Assembly: GCA_028713975.1 (NCBI GenBank)
Contig: JAQTNE010000002.1
Coordinates: 58,534-122,533 of the forward strand
Length of the DNA: 64,000 nucleotides
Reading direction: 5' to 3'
From: Sulfuricella sp.
GTDB taxonomy: Bacteria > Pseudomonadota > Gammaproteobacteria > Burkholderiales > Sulfuricellaceae
Part shown: positions 26,171-36,797 of the stretch, in pieces
Layout of the letters: every line of letters begins with the position of its first letter
How positions within the stretch are numbered: the first letter of the stretch is position 1
Position numbers and translations under genes: made by a program
Notes under the pieces: generated by a model
The model's database searches: none
What the model was told of the DNA's origin: nothing
The model's input: the letters and a program-made list of their open reading frames with translations, nothing else

Positions 26171-27244
26171 TCAGGCCAGAATTTCCCGCAAAGCCCCGAC
26201 CAGCGCAGCGCACTGTTCGTCCGTTCCCACCGTGATCCGCAGGAATTGCGCGATGCGCGGCGGGTTCTTGAAATGCCGCACCAGGATGCTGCGCTCGCGC
26301 AATGCGGCGGCGAGTTTTGCGCCGTCGCGCCGGGCGTGGCGGGCAAAGACGAAATTGGCGGCAGACGGCAGCACATCGCAGCCCATTGACTTGAGATCGG
26401 CCACCAGCTTGGTGCGTGAGGCGATGACCCGGCGGCAGGTTTGCTCGAAATAAGCGCGATCTGCCATCGCGGCGGCGGCCCCGGCGATGGCGAAGCGGTC
26501 GAGCGGATAGGAATTGAAGCTGTCCTTGACGCGGGTAAGCGCCTCGATCAATTCGACATGGCCGATGGCGTAACCGGCGCGCAGGCCGGCCAGCGAGCGC
26601 GACTTCGACAGGGTGTGGACGACCAGCAGGTTGGGGTAGCGGTTCACCAGGCCGACTGCGGACTCGGCGCCGAAATCCACGTAGGCTTCGTCGATCACCA
26701 CCACCGACTTGGCATTGGCTTGCAGCAGGCGCTCGATTTCGGACAGCGGCAGTGCGCAACCGGTGGGTGCGTTCGGATTGGGGAAAATGATGCCGCCGTT
26801 GGGCTTGAAATAATCGTCGACGCGAATCTCGAACGATTCGGTCAGCGCCACCGGCTCGTAGTCGATGCCGTACAGCCCGCAATACACCGGGTAGAAGCTG
26901 TAGGTCACGTCCGGGAACAGGATCGGCTTATCGTGCTTGAGCAGCGCCAGGAAGGTGTGGCCCAGCACCTCGTCCGAGCCGTTGCCGACGAACACCTGGG
27001 CGGGCGTGACGCCATGAAAGGCGGCGACGGATTCCTTGAAGCGGTCGCAGTTGGGGTCGGGATAGAGCCTCAGCGTGTCGCCCACTTCGGCGCGCAACGC
27101 CTCCAGCACCTTGGGGCTAGGGCCGTAGGGATTCTCGTTGGTATTGAGCTTGACCAGGTTCGGCAGCTTCGGCTGCTCGCCCGGCACATAGGGCGTCAGG
27201 TCGTTGACAACCTCGCTCCAGAAGGGATTGACGGTGGTGCCCAT
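26171..27244 (-). CDS. hisC: Histidinol-phosphate aminotransferase HisC
   Basis: HisC is a PLP enzyme that transaminates imidazole acetol phosphate. This 357-residue protein has the start [18 protein letters not shown], the [13 protein letters not shown] motif, the aspartate of [11 protein letters not shown] and the PLP lysine in [16 protein letters not shown]. The start at 27244 lies four bases after the hisD stop. Confidence 0.95.
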   Translation of the reverse strand: MGTTVNPFWSEVVNDLTPYVPGEQPKLPNLVKLNTNENPYGPSPKVLEALRAEVGDTLRLYPDPNCDRFKESVAAFHGVTPAQVFVGNGSDEVLGHTFLALLKHDKPILFPDVTYSFYPVYCGLYGIDYEPVALTESFEIRVDDYFKPNGGIIFPNPNAPTGCALPLSEIERLLQANAKSVVVIDEAYVDFGAESAVGLVNRYPNLLVVHTLSKSRSLAGLRAGYAIGHVELIEALTRVKDSFNSYPLDRFAIAGAAAAMADRAYFEQTCRRVIASRTKLVADLKSMGCDVLPSAANFVFARHARRDGAKLAAALRERSILVRHFKNPPRIAQFLRITVGTDEQCAALVGALREILA

Positions 27245-27248
27245 GCGC

Positions 27249-28547
27249 TCAGAGCGTGCGGTATTCGGCGGAACGGGCGTGCGCCTGCAAACCCTCGCCC
27301 TCGGCCAGCACCATCGAAATCTTGCCGAGCACCTGCGCGCCCGCCTTGGACACCATGATCAGGCTGCTGCGCTTCTGGAAATCGTAGACGCCCAGCGGCG
27401 ACGAGAAGCGCGCGGTGCGCGAAGTCGGCAGCACATGGTTGGGGCCGGCGCAGTAATCGCCCAGCGCCTCGCAGGTCTGCCGCCCCATGAAAATGGCGCC
27501 GGCATGCTTGATCTTTTTGGTCAGCGCCACCGGGTCCTCGATGGACAACTCGAGATGCTCGGGCGAGATGTAGTTGGCGATGGCCGCCGCCTCGTCTAGG
27601 TCTTTCACCTGGATCAACGCGCCGCGCGCTTCCAGGGCGGTGCGGATGATTTCCCGGCGCGGCATCTGCGGCAGCAGTTTTTCGATGCTCGCTTGCACCG
27701 CATCGATGAAGGCGGCATCTGGACTGAGCAGGATGGACTGGGCCAGTTCGTCGTGCTCGGCCTGGGAAAACAGGTCCATCGCGATCCAGTCCGGGTCGGT
27801 CTGGCCGTCGCAAATGATCAGGATTTCGGACGGCCCGGCCACCATGTCGATACCGACCACGCCGAACACGCGGCGCTTGGCGGCGGCGACATAGGCGTTG
27901 CCGGGGCCGACGATCTTGTCCACCTGCGGCACGGTCTGCGTGCCGTAGGCCAGCGCGCCAACGGCCTGGGCGCCGCCGATGGTGAACACCCGATCCACGC
28001 CGCACACTGCCGCAGCGGCCAGCACCAGTTCGTTGACCACGCCGCCCGGCGTCGGCACCACCATGATCAGTTCCTTCACCCCGGCCACCTTGGCGGGAAT
28101 GGCGTTCATCAGCACCGACGAAGGATAGGCCGCCTTGCCGCCGGGCACGTACAGGCCGACCCGGTCGAGCGCCGTGACCTGCTGGCCAAGCATGGTGCCG
28201 TCGGCCTCGGTGTGGCTCCAGGATTGCATCAATTGTTTTTCGTGATAGACCCGCACCCGCTCGGCGGCTTTTTTCAGCGCGTCGCGCTGCTCGGCGGGCA
28301 GGTCGTCGAGCGCCTGCTTGAGGCGCGACTGCGACAGCTCCATATCGGCGGCGGAAGCGATATCCAGCTTGTCGAAGCGCTGGGTGTATTCCAGCACGGC
28401 GGCGTCACCCCGCATTTTGACATCGCGCAAGATGCCGGCGACCACGGTGTCGATGGCGTCGTCCTGCGCGCCCTCGAAGGCCAGCAGGTCGGTCAGGCGT
28501 GCCTGGAAATCGGGCTGGGAAGTGGCATAGCGTTTGATATTGATCAT
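27249..28547 (-). CDS. hisD: Histidinol dehydrogenase HisD
   Basis: HisD carries out the last two oxidations to histidine with zinc and NAD. This 432-residue protein has [20 protein letters not shown], the [15 protein letters not shown] segment, the catalytic [11 protein letters not shown] and the zinc-site [11 protein letters not shown]. The C-terminal [20 protein letters not shown] is also typical. It is the second gene of the his cluster, just after hisG. Confidence 0.97.
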   Translation of the reverse strand: MINIKRYATSQPDFQARLTDLLAFEGAQDDAIDTVVAGILRDVKMRGDAAVLEYTQRFDKLDIASAADMELSQSRLKQALDDLPAEQRDALKKAAERVRVYHEKQLMQSWSHTEADGTMLGQQVTALDRVGLYVPGGKAAYPSSVLMNAIPAKVAGVKELIMVVPTPGGVVNELVLAAAAVCGVDRVFTIGGAQAVGALAYGTQTVPQVDKIVGPGNAYVAAAKRRVFGVVGIDMVAGPSEILIICDGQTDPDWIAMDLFSQAEHDELAQSILLSPDAAFIDAVQASIEKLLPQMPRREIIRTALEARGALIQVKDLDEAAAIANYISPEHLELSIEDPVALTKKIKHAGAIFMGRQTCEALGDYCAGPNHVLPTSRTARFSSPLGVYDFQKRSSLIMVSKAGAQVLGKISMVLAEGEGLQAHARSAEYRTL

Positions 28548-28588
28548 GATGGTTTGAACCGATAACGAAGTAAGCGAATTTTACCGGA

Positions 28589-29239
28589 TCAGCCTGCCTT
28601 GGCGACAGTCTCGGCAAAAATATCGAGGATCGGCTGGATCTTGTCGCGCTTCAGTTTGAGTGCTGCCTGATTCACCACCAGGCGCGAGCTGATCTGCATG
28701 ATTTCTTCGACGGCGACGAGGTGGTTGGCCTTGAGCGTGCCGCCGCTGCTCACCAGGTCGACGATGGCGTCGGCCAGCCCGACCAGCGGCGCGAGCTCCA
28801 TCGAACCGTACAGCTTGATCAGGTCGACGTGGACGCCCTTGCGCGCGAAGTGTTCGCGGGCGGTTTGCAGGTATTTGGTGGCGACGCGCAGACGCGCGCC
28901 CTGACGCACGGCGTTTTCGTAATCGAAACCAAGCGGCACCGCCACCATCATGCGGCAGCGCGCGATCTGCAAGTCCAGCGGCTGGTAGAGCCCGTCGCCG
29001 TTATGCTCGTTGAGCACGTCCTTGCCGGCGATGCCGATGTCGGCCGCGCCGTACTGGACGTAGGTCGGCACGTCGGAAGCGCGCACGATGATCAGGCGAA
29101 TTTCCGGCTGGTTGGTGTCGAGAATCAGCTTGCGCGAGGTTTCTGGGTCGTCGAGCGGAATAATCCCCGCCGCTTTCAGCAGCGGCGCGGTTTCCTCGAA
29201 AATGCGGCCCTTCGAAAGGGCGATGGTAATGCCGGTCAT
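28589..29239 (-). CDS. hisG: ATP phosphoribosyltransferase HisG (short form)
   Basis: HisG catalyses the first, feedback-controlled step of histidine synthesis. At 216 residues this is the short form, which lacks the regulatory domain and needs the HisZ partner; no hisZ lies in this window. Motifs include [28 protein letters not shown] and the PRPP-binding [17 protein letters not shown] start at ATG 29239 and not at an in-frame TTG two codons earlier. A class C palindrome lies between it and murA. Confidence 0.95.
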   Translation of the reverse strand: MTGITIALSKGRIFEETAPLLKAAGIIPLDDPETSRKLILDTNQPEIRLIIVRASDVPTYVQYGAADIGIAGKDVLNEHNGDGLYQPLDLQIARCRMMVAVPLGFDYENAVRQGARLRVATKYLQTAREHFARKGVHVDLIKLYGSMELAPLVGLADAIVDLVSSGGTLKANHLVAVEEIMQISSRLVVNQAALKLKRDKIQPILDIFAETVAKAG

Positions 29240-29306
29240 ATGCAAAATTTCAGAAAAAGAAAGATTTTACCGCAGTTCAGCACAATCAACCTTAAAACGG
29301 CCATTC

Positions 29307-29448
29307 ACCGCCGATGAACACCGATTAACGCAGATAGACAGAAACAAACCAGTTATGACTGGATTGCCAGTGTATTACCTTAGGCAAGACGATCCTGCTT
29401 GCACTGATAAAAACGGTTCATCGGCGTTTATCTGCGTTAATCGGCGGT
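29307..29448. repeat. ACC...GGT palindromic intergenic element, class C
   Basis: The left arm is ACCGCCGATGAACACCGATT followed by AACGCAGAT. The right arm ends TATCTGCGTTAATCGGCGGT. The spacer is about 70 bases. It fills the murA-hisG gap and shares its unit sequences with the element at 20482. Confidence 0.82.
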
Positions 29449-29464
29449 TAACTGCTTTTCAGGA

Positions 29465-31043
<1,579 letters not shown>

Positions 31044-31087
31044 GTTCACTCCTAAAATTCTAAAAATAACGACTAACCGTTTCTATT

Positions 31088-31330
31088 TTAACCTTGCTTT
31101 GACCATTGTTCCGGGGTGAAGGTTTTCATCGACAGAGCGTGAATTTCTTCATGCATTCTGTCGCCCAGCGCCCGGTAGACGAGCTGGTGCTGCTGCACCA
31201 TGCCCTTGCCCTCGAAGGCTTTGCTGACGATCACCGCCTCGAAATGGCGACCGTCGCCTTCAATTTGGATATGTTCGCAATCCAGGCCTTGTTCAATATA
31301 ACTCTTGATCGCTTCCGGTGTCGTCGTCAT
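31088..31330 (-). CDS. BolA-family protein (IbaG-like)
   Basis: This 80-residue protein has the BolA pattern: a helix, then HIQIEGDGRHFEAVIVSKAF and the C-terminal LVYRALGDRMHEEIHALSM, with conserved histidines available for cluster binding. In this gene context (before grxD and murA) the paralogue is usually IbaG. It probably forms a [2Fe-2S] complex with the adjacent glutaredoxin. Confidence 0.9.
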   Translation of the reverse strand: MTTTPEAIKSYIEQGLDCEHIQIEGDGRHFEAVIVSKAFEGKGMVQQHQLVYRALGDRMHEEIHALSMKTFTPEQWSKQG

Positions 31331-31331
31331 C

Positions 31332-32087
31332 TTAATTCCGTAATTTATAGCCGCTCTTGAGCAGAGCCAAAGTTGCTAATGATAATGCCAAACAGCAAAC
31401 GCCGACAATCGACAGCCCCAGCAGCGGTGAAACATCCGATGCGCCGAAGAAGCCGTAGCGGAACCCGTCGATCAAATAGAATATCGGGTTGTAGCGCGAC
31501 AGCGCCTGCCAGAATGGCGGTAGCGAGTGGATCGAATAGAACACGCCGGACAGGAAGGTCAGCGGCATGATCAGGAAATTTTGCACTGCCGCCATCTGGT
31601 CGTAACTGCTCGCCCACAGCGCTGTAATGATGCCGATTGCGCCCAGCATGACACATCCCGCCAGCGCGAATAGCGCCATCCACAAAGGGTGAGCCAGCGG
31701 TAGCGCGGTGAACCACAAACTCACCAGCCCCACACCCGCCCCGACCATCAGGCCGCGCACCACCGCCGCCGCAATATAGGCAGTAAAGAATTCCCAGTAG
31801 GCCAGCGGCGGCAACAGCAGGAACACGATATTGCCGTTCATTTTCGACTGGATCAGGCTGGACGAACTGTTGGCGAAGGCATTCTGCAGCATGGCCATCA
31901 TCACCAGGCCGGGGATCAGGAACGCCGTGTAGCCCACGCCGGGATAGACCTGCACGTGCGCCTCCAGCACATGGGAAAATATCAGCAGGTACAGCAGCGT
32001 CGATACCAGCGGCGACAGGATGGTTTGCAGGCTGACCTTCCAGAAGCGCAGCAGTTCCTTGTAGAACAACGTCCACAGGCCGGTCAT
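31332..32087 (-). CDS. ABC-2 type transporter permease (YadH-like)
   Basis: This 251-residue protein has six membrane helices and the ABC-2 permease layout. It starts TGLWTLFYKELLRFWKV, has PLVSTLLYLLIF and the conserved MPLTFLSGVFYSIHSLPPFW segment before the last helices. It is the membrane half of an exporter of unknown substrate. I start at ATG 32087, overlapping the ATPase stop by four bases. This exporter pair commonly sits between mlaB and bolA in betaproteobacteria. Confidence 0.9.
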   Translation of the reverse strand: MTGLWTLFYKELLRFWKVSLQTILSPLVSTLLYLLIFSHVLEAHVQVYPGVGYTAFLIPGLVMMAMLQNAFANSSSSLIQSKMNGNIVFLLLPPLAYWEFFTAYIAAAVVRGLMVGAGVGLVSLWFTALPLAHPLWMALFALAGCVMLGAIGIITALWASSYDQMAAVQNFLIMPLTFLSGVFYSIHSLPPFWQALSRYNPIFYLIDGFRYGFFGASDVSPLLGLSIVGVCCLALSLATLALLKSGYKLRN

Positions 32088-32986
32088 GCCGCTTTTCCCA
32101 TGATTCGCAGGAACACATCTTCCAGATCGGGCTTGGATACCTCGAGGTCGGCCACCGCCACGTTCGCCTTGCGTAAGCTTGCCAGCACGCCTTCGAGCGC
32201 GGCGCAGTCGTTCAGCGTCAGCCGAAACCAACCGGCTTCTTCGCCGGCAAGTAGCGGTTGCAAGGCATCAGGTAGCTGGCTCGGGTTCAGTCTCAATCGA
32301 ACCTGGGTTGCCGCGTGGGCGCTGAGCAGATTGCGCGTGGTGTCGAGCGCGATGACCTGCCCCTGCTTCAGCATGGCAACGCGGTTGCACAGGGCTTCGG
32401 CTTCTTCCAGATAATGGGTGGTGAGCACGATGGTGTGACCGTCGCGGTTCAGGCGCCGGATGAATTCCCACAGGTTTTGACGTAACTCCACGTCCACGCC
32501 GGCGGTCGGCTCGTCCAGCACGATCACCGGCGGTTTGTGCACCAGCGCCTGCGCCACCAGCACCCGGCGTTTCATGCCACCGGACAGCAGGCGGGTATAA
32601 ATATCGGCCTTGTCGGTCAGACCCAGGTTGTGCAGCAGCTCGTCGATCCAGGCATCGTTCTTTTTCAGGCCGAAATAGCCGGACTGAAAGCGCAGCATTT
32701 CACGCACCGTGAAAAATGCATCATAAACCAGCTCCTGCGGCACGACGCCAAGAACGCTCCGTGCATTGCGGTAATCGGTCACCACGTCATGGCCCAGCAC
32801 GGCGCAATGACCTTGCGTCACACGGGCAAGCCCGGCGAGGATATTGATCAGGGTGGTTTTTCCGGCGCCGTTGGGGCCGAGCAGGGCAAAGAACTCGCCT
32901 TGCTCCACTGTCAGGTTCACGCCGCGCAACGCATGGAGGCTGCCGAAGCGCTTGTGCACTTCGCGAATCTCGATTGCGGGGGTCAC
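32084..32986 (-). CDS. ABC transporter ATP-binding protein (YadG-like)
   Basis: This 300-residue ATPase has Walker A LGPNGAGKTTLIN, the signature LLSGGMKRRVLVAQAL and Walker B VIVLDEPTAGVD, followed by the switch histidine in LTTHYLEEAEAL. A C-terminal domain of about 80 residues follows the core. The start codon is GTG at 32986. It drives the adjacent ABC-2 permease; the substrate is unknown. Confidence 0.93.
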   Translation of the reverse strand: MTPAIEIREVHKRFGSLHALRGVNLTVEQGEFFALLGPNGAGKTTLINILAGLARVTQGHCAVLGHDVVTDYRNARSVLGVVPQELVYDAFFTVREMLRFQSGYFGLKKNDAWIDELLHNLGLTDKADIYTRLLSGGMKRRVLVAQALVHKPPVIVLDEPTAGVDVELRQNLWEFIRRLNRDGHTIVLTTHYLEEAEALCNRVAMLKQGQVIALDTTRNLLSAHAATQVRLRLNPSQLPDALQPLLAGEEAGWFRLTLNDCAALEGVLASLRKANVAVADLEVSKPDLEDVFLRIMGKAA

Positions 32987-33011
32987 GACAGGCGGAGAAT
33001 CAGGGACAGGG

Positions 33012-33293
33012 TCAAGCTGACTGGATCAGATCAAGCACGCCGTACAGGGTCGCCAGGCTCTTCAGGTTGTCCGGAAGATGGGTGAAGCTGAGTTTGCGCC
33101 CACTGCGCTGCGCTGCGCGCAACCACTCCAGCAACAGGCTGATGGCGGCGGAATCCACCTCTTCCAGTTGGGACAGATCGACCGCCAGACCATCACGATC
33201 GAACTGCTTCAGCCCATCGGCCAGCACGGCACGGGCGTTATCGAGCGTGACCGGGCCCTGAATACGGAAATTGGCGCCGTCTTGTACGATCAT
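33012..33293 (-). CDS. mlaB: STAS-domain protein MlaB
   Basis: This 93-residue STAS protein is the small cytoplasmic regulator subunit of the Mla phospholipid transporter, binding MlaF. The STAS core is visible as QGPVTLDNARAVL, then GLAVDLSQLEEVDSAAISLLLEWL with the conserved Asp-Ser, and a C-terminal helix. It follows mlaC by five bases, completing the order F-E-D-C-B. Confidence 0.88.
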   Translation of the reverse strand: MIVQDGANFRIQGPVTLDNARAVLADGLKQFDRDGLAVDLSQLEEVDSAAISLLLEWLRAAQRSGRKLSFTHLPDNLKSLATLYGVLDLIQSA

Positions 33294-33298
33294 GCCGG

Positions 33299-33931
33299 CT
33301 AGCCTTTGGAGCCCGCGTTCTCGCCGGAATGGTTTTTGTCGACTAGCGACTTGATCAAACCGTCAATTCCGGATTTACGTATTTCGCTGGAAAACGAACT
33401 GCGGTAGTTGGTCACCAAGCTGATGTTATCCACAATCACATCGTAGACCTTCCAGGTGCCGTTTTTCAGCAGGCGATAGTCGATGGGAACCGGCGGCTGT
33501 CCATCCGGCTGCTTGACCACGGTTTGAACCACCACGTCGGTTTCCCCGGCCTGCGCTCGCAGGGGTTTGTATTCGATAACCTGATTTTTGTAAGCGGTCA
33601 ACGAGGTGGAGTAAGTGCGCACCAGCAATGTACGGAATTCCTTCACCAGCGCTTCCTGCTGGGCCGGTGTTGCCTGGCGCCAGTCCTTGCCGACCGCCAG
33701 CATGGTCATGCGCCTGAAATCAAAATGGGGCAACACCTTGGCGTCCACCAGTTCATAGATCTTCTTTTTGTTCCCCGCCTGGATGTCCTTGTCCTTCTTG
33801 ACGATCGCCAGAACATCCTGGGAGGTTTCCTTGACCAGCACATCGGGTGCGACTTCCGCTGCTACAGCAGCCGCTGTGGCACCGCCAAAAATCGCCATCA
33901 GGAACAGGGCACGATAAAACGCTTTTTTCAT
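33299..33931 (-). CDS. mlaC: Periplasmic phospholipid-binding protein MlaC
   Basis: MlaC carries phospholipids between the outer-membrane MlaA complex and the inner-membrane MlaFEDB complex. This 210-residue protein has a signal peptide (MKKAFYRALFLMAIFGGATA) and the family body with FDFRRMTMLAVGKDWRQATPAQQEALVKEF, VVVQTVVKQPDG and WKVYDVIVDNISLVTNYRSSF. It sits 17 bases after mlaD. Confidence 0.94.
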   Translation of the reverse strand: MKKAFYRALFLMAIFGGATAAAVAAEVAPDVLVKETSQDVLAIVKKDKDIQAGNKKKIYELVDAKVLPHFDFRRMTMLAVGKDWRQATPAQQEALVKEFRTLLVRTYSTSLTAYKNQVIEYKPLRAQAGETDVVVQTVVKQPDGQPPVPIDYRLLKNGTWKVYDVIVDNISLVTNYRSSFSSEIRKSGIDGLIKSLVDKNHSGENAGSKG

Positions 33932-33948
33932 AATGTTCTCCAGATAAA

Positions 33949-34455
33949 TTATTGCGCTACGGCCTTTTTGTCGCCGCCATCGGCCTTTTTCTTGTCGCCA
34001 TCTTCAGACGCCTTGCTGAAAAGGAACTGGCCGATCAGTTGCTCCAGCACCATCGCCGACTGGGTCAGACGGAACTTGTCGCCATTTTTCAGGTTCGCCT
34101 CGTCTCCACCCGCTTCCAGGCCGATGTATTGCTCACCGAGCAGGCCGGAAGTCAGAATGGCGGCGCTGGTATCCTTGGGAAACTGGAATTGCTTGCCGAT
34201 ACGCATGGACACGCGCGCCCGGAATTTGCCATTGTCGAACTGGATATCCGCAACCCGTCCGACCACTACGCCGGAACTCTTTATCGGCGCCTTGATCTTG
34301 AGGCCGCCGATGTTGTCGAATTCCCCATACACCATATAGGCCTCCGATCCGTCATAGCCGCCCAGGTTTCCCACCTTGAAAGCCAGAATCGTCAGCGCAA
34401 TCAAACCTCCCACCACAAACGCGCCCACCCATAAATCCAGCGTTGTACGCTCCAT
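33949..34455 (-). CDS. mlaD: MCE-domain protein MlaD
   Basis: MlaD is an inner-membrane-anchored MCE protein that forms the hexameric lipid channel of the Mla system. This 168-residue protein has one N-terminal helix (LWVGAFVVGGLIALTILAFKVG), the MCE fold with DNIGGLKIKAPIKSSGVVVGRV and SGLLGEQYIGLEAG, and a lysine/aspartate-rich tail. It follows mlaE by four bases. Confidence 0.94.
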   Translation of the reverse strand: MERTTLDLWVGAFVVGGLIALTILAFKVGNLGGYDGSEAYMVYGEFDNIGGLKIKAPIKSSGVVVGRVADIQFDNGKFRARVSMRIGKQFQFPKDTSAAILTSGLLGEQYIGLEAGGDEANLKNGDKFRLTQSAMVLEQLIGQFLFSKASEDGDKKKADGGDKKAVAQ

Positions 34456-34459
34456 AAAC

Positions 34460-35257
34460 CTACACTCCCCGAAACATGAATGCCGTTAAAATAAAGTCCA
34501 GCGCCAGCACAGCCAGCGCAGAGGTCACCACCGTGCGGGTGGTTGCATGGGATACGCCTTCCGCCGTGGGCGGGGCATCGTATCCCTCGAACAAGGCAAT
34601 CGCGGTCACCGCGATACCAAACACCACACTCTTGATCACGCCGTTCACGATGTCCTGGCGGAAATCGACCGCCGCCTGCATCTGCGACCAGAACGAACCT
34701 TCGTCCACCCCGATCAGCACCACGCCGACCAGGTAGCCGCCGAACACGCCGATGGCGGAAAACATCGCCGCCAGCAGGGGCATGGAAATCACGCCAGCCC
34801 AGAAACGCGGCGCCACCACGCGCGAGATCGGATCGACCGCCATCATTTCCATCGCGGAGATCTGTTCGGTCGCCTTCATCAGGCCAATCTCGGCGGTGAT
34901 GGCCGAACCGGCGCGGCTGGCGAACAGCAGGGCGGCCAGCACCGGCCCCAGCTCGCGCACCAGCGACAGCGCCACCAGCGAGCCCAACGCCGACTCGGAA
35001 CCGTATTTTTGCAGGGTTTCGTAACCCTGCAAACCGAGCACCATGCCGACGAACAGGCCCGAGACAATGATGATGATCAGCGACATCACGCCGCTGAAAT
35101 AAATCTCGCGGATGGTCAGGTGAATCCGCCGGAAACTCGCACCGGAACTGATCAAAGTGACGAAAAAGAAGCGGCTGGCATAGCCCAGACGCCACACGCC
35201 GTCAATCAGGGAGTGTCCGATACTGCGCAGGCCAAAACCAATTTTTCTATGCGGCAT
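34460..35257 (-). CDS. mlaE: Phospholipid ABC transporter permease MlaE
   Basis: This 265-residue permease of the Mla system has about five membrane segments and the conserved [48 protein letters not shown] and [24 protein letters not shown] segments. Its start overlaps the mlaF stop by 11 bases. The substrate is inner- and outer-membrane phospholipid. Confidence 0.95.
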   Translation of the reverse strand: MPHRKIGFGLRSIGHSLIDGVWRLGYASRFFFVTLISSGASFRRIHLTIREIYFSGVMSLIIIIVSGLFVGMVLGLQGYETLQKYGSESALGSLVALSLVRELGPVLAALLFASRAGSAITAEIGLMKATEQISAMEMMAVDPISRVVAPRFWAGVISMPLLAAMFSAIGVFGGYLVGVVLIGVDEGSFWSQMQAAVDFRQDIVNGVIKSVVFGIAVTAIALFEGYDAPPTAEGVSHATTRTVVTSALAVLALDFILTAFMFRGV

Positions 35258-36065
35258 TTATAGGTGTCTCCAGCATCAAATCTTTTCGGTAAGGCGCACT
35301 CGGATAATGAAAGGACATTGGCCCGTCGATTTCGCCCCATACGAACTGGTGGACGAATGGCAGGCTCGAAGCCTTGATCTCGTCGGCGGTACCTTCCGCC
35401 ACGACGACGCCATCCGACATGAAATAAACATAATCCACGATTTTCAGCGACTCCTGGATATCGTGGGTCACCAGAATCGTGGTTGCCCCCAGCGCATCGT
35501 TCAAGCGCCGAATCAGGTTGCCGATCACCGACAGCGAAATGGGATCAAGGCCGGCAAACGGCTCATCGTACATGATCAGCATCGGATCAAGCGAAATCGC
35601 CCGCGCCAGCGCCACCCGCCGCGCCATGCCGCCGGATAGCTCGGACGGCATCAGGTCGTGCGCGCCGAGCAACCCCACGGCATGAAGCTTCATCATCACC
35701 AAATCGCGAATCATGCTTTCCGGCAGGTCGGTATGCTCACGCATCTGGAAAGCGACGTTCTCGTATACCGACAAATCGGTAAACAGCGCGCCGAACTGGA
35801 ATAACATACCCATCTTGCGGCGCATTCGGTACAGCCCGTCCTGATCCAGATCGTGCATCTCCTGCCCTGCCACCTTGACGCTGCCCGTGGTGGCCTTGAG
35901 CGCACCACCGATCAGGCGTAGCGTCGTGGTCTTGCCGCAGCCGGACAGCCCCATGATGGCGACAATCTTCCCGCGCGGAATACGCATGTTGATCCCCTTG
36001 AGGATCGGGCGCTTGTCATAGGAGAAGTTGAGATCGCTGATTTCAACGAGGTTTTCGGCTGACAC
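35247..36065 (-). CDS. mlaF: Phospholipid ABC transporter ATPase MlaF
   Basis: This 272-residue ATPase energises MlaFEDB. Walker A is [12 protein letters not shown], the signature is [16 protein letters not shown] and Walker B is [13 protein letters not shown], followed by the switch LVTHDIQE. The C-terminal extension is consistent with MlaF. GTG at 36065 is the start. It is the first gene of a minus-strand array that runs through mla, bolA-grxD-murA and his to tat. Confidence 0.95.
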   Translation of the reverse strand: MSAENLVEISDLNFSYDKRPILKGINMRIPRGKIVAIMGLSGCGKTTTLRLIGGALKATTGSVKVAGQEMHDLDQDGLYRMRRKMGMLFQFGALFTDLSVYENVAFQMREHTDLPESMIRDLVMMKLHAVGLLGAHDLMPSELSGGMARRVALARAISLDPMLIMYDEPFAGLDPISLSVIGNLIRRLNDALGATTILVTHDIQESLKIVDYVYFMSDGVVVAEGTADEIKASSLPFVHQFVWGEIDGPMSFHYPSAPYRKDLMLETPINAA

Positions 36066-36126
36066 TTAATTTTTTTATCTTTTCAACGAAAGCGCACATT
36101 CTAAACTAGCTTGGCGCAGGCAACAA

Positions 36127-36672
36127 TCACACCCCCATAATTTCCAGCAAGGTCTTTACCTGATTCATCGCCTCCAGCCTTTGATCGCGGCTGATCAGGT
36201 AAATCGGGGCGGCACTCCCGGCAAGCCGTTGCAACTCACCCGCCAGCATCTTCAGATCAGGTTTGCCCTCCAGCCAGATAATCCGCCCGCCGGGTGATCC
36301 AATACGCGGCGCCAGCACATCCAGCCTGGCCTGGTCACCCTCCGATGGCCCGTCTGGATTGCGTTCCAGCACAAAACAAAACGGCTCCAGCGTATCTTCC
36401 ACCCAACCGGACAGGGTTTGCAGATCGCGCTTCGACCACTCTTCATAACCCAGGTAAACACAGGTAAAAGCGGTATTGTAAAAAGTCAGCCGCCACTCCG
36501 GCGGCAACTCGTCCGGGTAGAAACATCCCTGCCACTGCGGATGTTCCCAGCCCACGCTACCCACATACGATCTTTCACGCGCTTCAGCGCGGTCGCAAGC
36601 GGCACTCCGATCCGCTATCGGCTCATGCGGAGACGTATGCAGCAAACCAGGGTTATTTGTCGATTTTTCCAT
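36127..36672 (-). CDS. Hypothetical protein with DUF72-like start, carrying an inserted repeat
   Basis: This 181-residue protein contains SVGWEHPQWQGCFYPDELPP near residue 40, which resembles the start of DUF72 (YecE-like) proteins, but it is shorter than full DUF72 and lacks their later motifs as far as I can see. The preceding residues about 12-36 (SPHEPIADRS...RAEARERSY) are encoded by a 76-bp palindromic repeat (36564-36639) found elsewhere in the window, so the natural N-terminus is uncertain. The function is unknown. It diverges from the pilus locus. Confidence 0.6.
   Translation of the reverse strand: MEKSTNNPGLLHTSPHEPIADRSAACDRAEARERSYVGSVGWEHPQWQGCFYPDELPPEWRLTFYNTAFTCVYLGYEEWSKRDLQTLSGWVEDTLEPFCFVLERNPDGPSEGDQARLDVLAPRIGSPGGRIIWLEGKPDLKMLAGELQRLAGSAAPIYLISRDQRLEAMNQVKTLLEIMGV
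36564..36639. repeat. CATACG-ended dispersed element, copy 1 (inside a coding region)
   Basis: The 76-bp segment begins CATACGATC and ends GACGTATG, so its termini are inverted repeats. Its left 28 bases, read in reverse complement, are identical to 40984-41011. Its central GCAAGCGGCACTCCGATCCG segment is identical to part of 47839-47917. It encodes about 25 residues of the protein at 36127-36672. Confidence 0.75.
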
Positions 36673-36797
36673 CGGCTGGCATTATAACAACTTATAATCC
36701 ACGAACTGCATGGCCGGCTGGGCCAGGAATTTTCCCCATCCCGCACTGACAGTTTGTGGCACAACCATTCTAAAAATCGCTCAACATTGGGTACGCC

